A DNA stretch of 64,000 nt, taken from assembly GCF_001275675.1 (NCBI RefSeq), contig NZ_LITM01000002.1, positions 503,257 through 567,256 on the forward strand, in the 5' to 3' direction. The notes below the pieces were generated by a model that saw only the letters and a list, made by a program, of their open reading frames with translations, ran no database searches and was not told the DNA's origin. The DNA comes from Lysinibacillus sp. FJAT-14745 (GTDB lineage: Bacteria; Bacillota; Bacilli; Bacillales_A; Planococcaceae). How positions within the stretch are numbered: the stretch's first letter is position 1; each line of letters starts with the position of its first letter. The translations under genes and the position numbers were made by a program. Positions 61,011-64,000 of this stretch are shown here, piece after piece.

Positions 61011-62333
61011 AACATGCTTACCGTGTTTTTGCCTTTTCATGACAATCCAAGTCGCAATTCCTATGATGATGATAAAAAGCAGGCTCACGAAAAAACCGAG
61101 TCTGCTTGTTTTTTCCCCTAACGTCCCAGACACTGTCACCACAATGAGTAACATCCCGATACCATTCTTCACATACTCCCACTTCGACAGCTTCATTAGC
61201 TTTATATATGTCACTAATATAAAGAGCCAGTTATAAATTAGCATTAGCCCTGCAGCTGTAACCAAATATTCAAAAATCTTTTCTGGCATAAGGAAGCCTA
61301 TAACAATAGTGATGATTAAACCACTAGCTAAAAAGAGAAATGCAGGAAATGGAGTCTTCATCTTCCCTTTTTTCGCCAAGGAAGATGGAGCATCATGATC
61401 CTCAGCTAATGTAATGAGAATCGTTATGACCGCGTATAAAGAGGCTACCATTGTTGAAAAACCTGCAATAATTAACACGCCGTTAAAAATGTCTGCAAAA
61501 AAAGGTATGTGATAGCCATTAAGCGCAGTAATAAATGGGCTTTCTTCAATATTAAAGTCCTTCCAAGAAACAAGCGCCAAGGCAAGCATAATAGCCATTA
61601 GAAAAATGATAGTTATAGCAATAATCATTACTTTTCCAGCTTTCGGTGCTTCTTGAGGATTTTTTAAATCAATGACCATTAATCCCATAACCTCAATTCC
61701 ACCAAATGCATAAAAGGCATATAGCAGCCCAAGCCATAGTCCTTTCACACCTTGTGAGAAAAATTCTTCATAATTTGCATGCAATGCATCGAGTGTCGTT
61801 GATTCCGAATTAAATCCTTTTATTATTAAGACAACCGCTACTATAATAAACATCACAACCGCTGCTGCCTTTAACGCACCAAAAATATTTTGAAACTTTT
61901 CAAAGCCCTTCATACCCGTAAGAATAACAGCTAATCCAAGTACAGCATAAATAGATGCAGCAACCCATAATGGAAGCGTCGGAAACCACAACTTTGTGAA
62001 AATACCAAGCGCCGTCAATTGGCTACCCATAATAAGCATCTCAGAAATCAAGTAAATCCAGCCATTACTAAATCCTGCCCAATTGCCAAAAGCTTGCTTT
62101 GCATACGTACGGAATGATCCCTTATCTGGATGATCAACTGACATCTTAACAAGAGCATCGTAGACAATATACGTAGCAATTGCCGCTAACAAAAAAGGAA
62201 TCACCACAGCAGGACCACTCTTATGAATGGCCATACTTGTTCCAAGAAAAAATCCTGTTCCTAGTGTACAACCTATACCGAGAAGCGAAAGTTGCCACCA
62301 AGACAACCTCCCTGCACTTGTTTTAGATGTCAT
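61008..62333 (-). CDS. APC-family amino-acid permease
   Basis: A 441-residue transporter with about 12 membrane helices. The first helix contains LSLLGIGCTLGTGFFLGTSMAI, the conserved unwound TM1 motif of the APC superfamily. KMSVDHPDKGSFRTYAKQAFGNWAGFSNGWIY and FYAFGGIEVMGLMVIDLKNPQEAPKAG mark TM2-3 and TM6. ATG at 62333 follows GGAGGG by ten bases; an upstream in-frame ATG overlaps the next gene. The gene lies 26 bases downstream of the arginine-deiminase-like gene on the same strand, so an arginine or related guanidino amino acid is a plausible substrate. Confidence 0.87.
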   Translation of the reverse strand: MTSKTSAGRLSWWQLSLLGIGCTLGTGFFLGTSMAIHKSGPAVVIPFLLAAIATYIVYDALVKMSVDHPDKGSFRTYAKQAFGNWAGFSNGWIYLISEMLIMGSQLTALGIFTKLWFPTLPLWVAASIYAVLGLAVILTGMKGFEKFQNIFGALKAAAVVMFIIVAVVLIIKGFNSESTTLDALHANYEEFFSQGVKGLWLGLLYAFYAFGGIEVMGLMVIDLKNPQEAPKAGKVMIIAITIIFLMAIMLALALVSWKDFNIEESPFITALNGYHIPFFADIFNGVLIIAGFSTMVASLYAVITILITLAEDHDAPSSLAKKGKMKTPFPAFLFLASGLIITIVIGFLMPEKIFEYLVTAAGLMLIYNWLFILVTYIKLMKLSKWEYVKNGIGMLLIVVTVSGTLGEKTSRLGFFVSLLFIIIIGIATWIVMKRQKHGKHV

Positions 62334-62359
62334 TTTGATCAACCCTCCTGCCCTTTTGC

Positions 62360-63295
62360 TTACTTTCTTACCAATGGTAATGTCATACAACGAATACCAC
62401 CACCGCCTTTTTCAAGCTCTGTGACATCAATTTCTATCAAATTCTTTTTTTGCAATAGTGGATGCTTTGTCCATTGCTGCTTCGTTGCTTGCTTACTAAT
62501 TAACAGTGTTTCGGGATTAAGATTAATAAAATCGATATCAGGGATTGTATTATATTTTTCAAGCCAGTAAACGCCAAAGCCATGGTGATTTAAAAATTGC
62601 TCGGTCATTTCAAAACGATCTGTTTGAGCTGTGAACACGTGTACAGGAAAATAACGCATAAAGTTTTTAGCTATTAGCAGATTCGCGTTCGTTACATTAC
62701 AATTCATATCTAAATGAAGTGTATCGGAGCGTCTTGGCAAATCAATGACTGCAATTTCTGAAAATCCTTCTTGGAAGATACGATCCTTGATACTTTCCAC
62801 AGCCTCTAATGTTGTTCTCATCCCAATATTAATAAGTACGGCATCCTTATTTAAAATCAGCACGTCTCCACATTCTAAAGCAGTAGAAGGTTGTTTAACT
62901 TTTAAATATTTTTCTGGAAACCATTTTTCTAATAATGAGTGTGCATGTGGATACTCTGGACGCCTTAGCGAACTACCTGCCTCTCCAAGAAAAATACTAT
63001 TTCCTATAACACAGGCAAGATCGCGTACAAAGTACCTATTAATAAGCTGTTCACTTAATGTTTTCATATCATTTGGTAGCTCTTTCGAATAATCAATAAC
63101 CTTAACACCCGCATTTTCTAGCGTTGTCTTAAATTCCATGAAATTCTCCATTGCTTTCACATGATTGACAGTAGCATCCCATCCTACATTTTCAGCTATT
63201 GTTAAATCTGGTACATCTAATTTTGAAGGTGCACAAAGCATAACAACCTTAAGTTCTTCATGCTCCGACCAACAATTCGGTTGAAATGAGTCCAT
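62360..63295 (-). CDS. Arginine deiminase/amidinotransferase-family enzyme
   Basis: A 311-residue guanidino-group-modifying enzyme (pentein fold). The catalytic Cys is in GGGGIRCMTLPLVR at the C-terminus, the catalytic His in SDTLHLDMNCNV and the guanidino-binding acids in LECGDVLIL; RDLACVIGN is also typical. True arginine deiminases are about 410 residues with an extra helical domain. This shorter form resembles dimethylargininase or other hydrolases/amidinotransferases, so the exact substrate is open. ATG at 63295 with AAGGGGAG. It is likely cotranscribed with the permease. No arcB/arcC genes follow, so the usual ADI pathway is not complete here. Confidence 0.83.
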   Translation of the reverse strand: MDSFQPNCWSEHEELKVVMLCAPSKLDVPDLTIAENVGWDATVNHVKAMENFMEFKTTLENAGVKVIDYSKELPNDMKTLSEQLINRYFVRDLACVIGNSIFLGEAGSSLRRPEYPHAHSLLEKWFPEKYLKVKQPSTALECGDVLILNKDAVLINIGMRTTLEAVESIKDRIFQEGFSEIAVIDLPRRSDTLHLDMNCNVTNANLLIAKNFMRYFPVHVFTAQTDRFEMTEQFLNHHGFGVYWLEKYNTIPDIDFINLNPETLLISKQATKQQWTKHPLLQKKNLIEIDVTELEKGGGGIRCMTLPLVRK

Positions 63296-63458
63296 AATAT
63301 ATTCTCCCCTTCTTCATAACTATCTCTGTTAGCGTTACCACCACGATTGGGATTATACAACTCAATTTCACCTTGGTGTAATGGCCGCTGTCGCATGAAA
63401 ACCGCAGTTATATTCCAGGAAAATCAGTTCCTATAAGACTTCTTATGTTCTACCTCCA

Positions 63459-63686
63459 TCAATGAAAATACTGGTGATAAGCTTGTTCAGCATCCATTTC
63501 GCTCGTAAATATTAACATATCATTTGTTAGCGGGTAGTACGTCTCAAAAAGGAATAGCGCCAGCTCCTGTGGATTATCCGGATTGTTCACTACTGCAGCT
63601 TCCTGTATGTTTACTACATCCTCAATAGATGGGTGTTGATAAAAAATATAAACAATATCCCCTGCACTATATTGCTGTTGTTTCAT
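63459..63686 (-). CDS. SplA-like small protein
   Basis: A 75-residue protein resembling SplA, the regulator of the spore photoproduct lyase operon in Bacillus. The shared pattern is AGDIVYIFYQHPSIEDVVNIQEAAVV...PDNPQELALFLFETYYPLTNDMLIF. ATG at 63686 has GGAAGGTGATGG upstream. No splB follows; the next gene on this strand is the arginine-deiminase-like gene. It is therefore either an orphan copy or a relative with another role. Assignment is from memory of the family pattern and is moderate. Confidence 0.55.
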   Translation of the reverse strand: MKQQQYSAGDIVYIFYQHPSIEDVVNIQEAAVVNNPDNPQELALFLFETYYPLTNDMLIFTSEMDAEQAYHQYFH

Positions 63687-63898
63687 TCCATCACCTTCCT
63701 ATACCTTTCCATTAGTTTGGTGTAAGAAGATGTTAAATATAATTAATTTTTGATTTTCATGTAGATATTTATATTTCCCTCCTAACAACACTCCATATCA
63801 TAAAACGTCACAAATAGAATATATATAATCATGTGATACACTTCACAAATACGGAATTTTTGAATTATTTGGTATACTTAAGAAAAGGAGGGAAATAT

Positions 63899-64000
63899 AT
63901 GATTAAACAATCAGTGATTGAAAATGTACTTGAAGCAGCACTTTCTACAGGTGGAGATTTTTCCGAAGTTTTCATCGAGGATAAGTTTGTCAATGAGTTA
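63899..64000 (+). CDS. TldD/PmbA-family metalloprotease (partial)
   Basis: Only the first 34 codons are in the window: MIKQSVIENVLEAALSTGGDFSEVFIEDK... The ALSTGGDFSEVFIED pattern is typical of the N-terminus of TldD, one half of the TldD/TldE peptidase that processes modified peptides. ATG at 63899 has AAAAGGAGGG seven bases upstream, and TATACT (63873-63878) is a likely -10 box. In Firmicutes a PmbA/TldE gene usually follows; it would lie outside the window. Confidence 0.75.
   Translation, partial: MIKQSVIENVLEAALSTGGDFSEVFIEDKFVNEL

Overview
The window looks like a chromosomal segment of a low-GC, endospore-forming Firmicute, most likely Lysinibacillus or a close relative. The evidence is the AT-rich sequence, strong AGGAGG-type ribosome sites with many TTG/GTG starts, the Bacillus-like block gpsB-rnpB-ypsC / mrfB-mrfA-yppE / recU-ponA / ypoC-nth-dnaD-asnS-aspB-ypmB, and a spore-coat type multicopper oxidase. 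The genus is inference; no 16S gene is present.

Layout. 1-3.3 kb: a partial serine hydrolase, a MerR regulator and a TetR + MFS efflux pair. 3.8-17.6 kb: one long minus-strand ethanolamine utilisation (eut) bacterial-microcompartment operon read eutW-eutV-eutH-eutS-eutP-eutA-eutB-eutC-eutL-eutE-eutM-pduL-pduL-eutN-BMC shell-malate dehydrogenase. Two PduL-type phosphotransacetylases and a malate dehydrogenase are present, and no EutG, EutT or EutQ is seen. 18-38.3 kb: housekeeping core (DinG-type helicase, YpsC methyltransferase, GGDEF/EAL protein, RNase P RNA, GpsB, MrfB/MrfA, YppE, RecU, PBP1A, YpoC, Nth, DnaD, AsnS, AspB, YpmB). 38.8-51 kb: a metal-oxidation and probable spore-surface region. 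It holds a CotA-like laccase, an RND pump remnant with a MerR regulator, and a cluster containing a giant MnxG-like multicopper oxidase, four small beta-rich proteins, a CopC/CopD-type copper protein and an unknown membrane protein. 51.2-59.8 kb: efflux and regulation (MarR-MFS operon with clear operators, zinc-ribbon membrane proteins, an ABC exporter with its own two-component system, an NAD(P)H oxidoreductase divergent from a MarR gene). 60.1-64 kb: YqcI/YcgG protein, an APC permease with an arginine-deiminase-like enzyme, a SplA-like protein and the start of a TldD-like gene.

How the genes work together. EutVW should sense ethanolamine and antiterminate eut transcription. EutH imports substrate, EutBC cleaves it in the shell (EutS/L/M/N), EutE makes acetyl-CoA and PduL makes acetyl-phosphate. 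In the 42-51 kb cluster the MnxG-like oxidase, its MnxE/F-like partners and the CopCD-like copper handler fit a spore-surface Mn(II) oxidase, accompanied by further small proteins I cannot assign.

The most unusual signal outside genes is a set of dispersed, GC-richer, strongly folded intergenic repeats. Family A lies at 3484, 17673, 23003, 42357 and 60901, family B at 40855 and 54842. Paired copies carry compensatory base changes that preserve the hairpins, so the folded form appears to be under selection.
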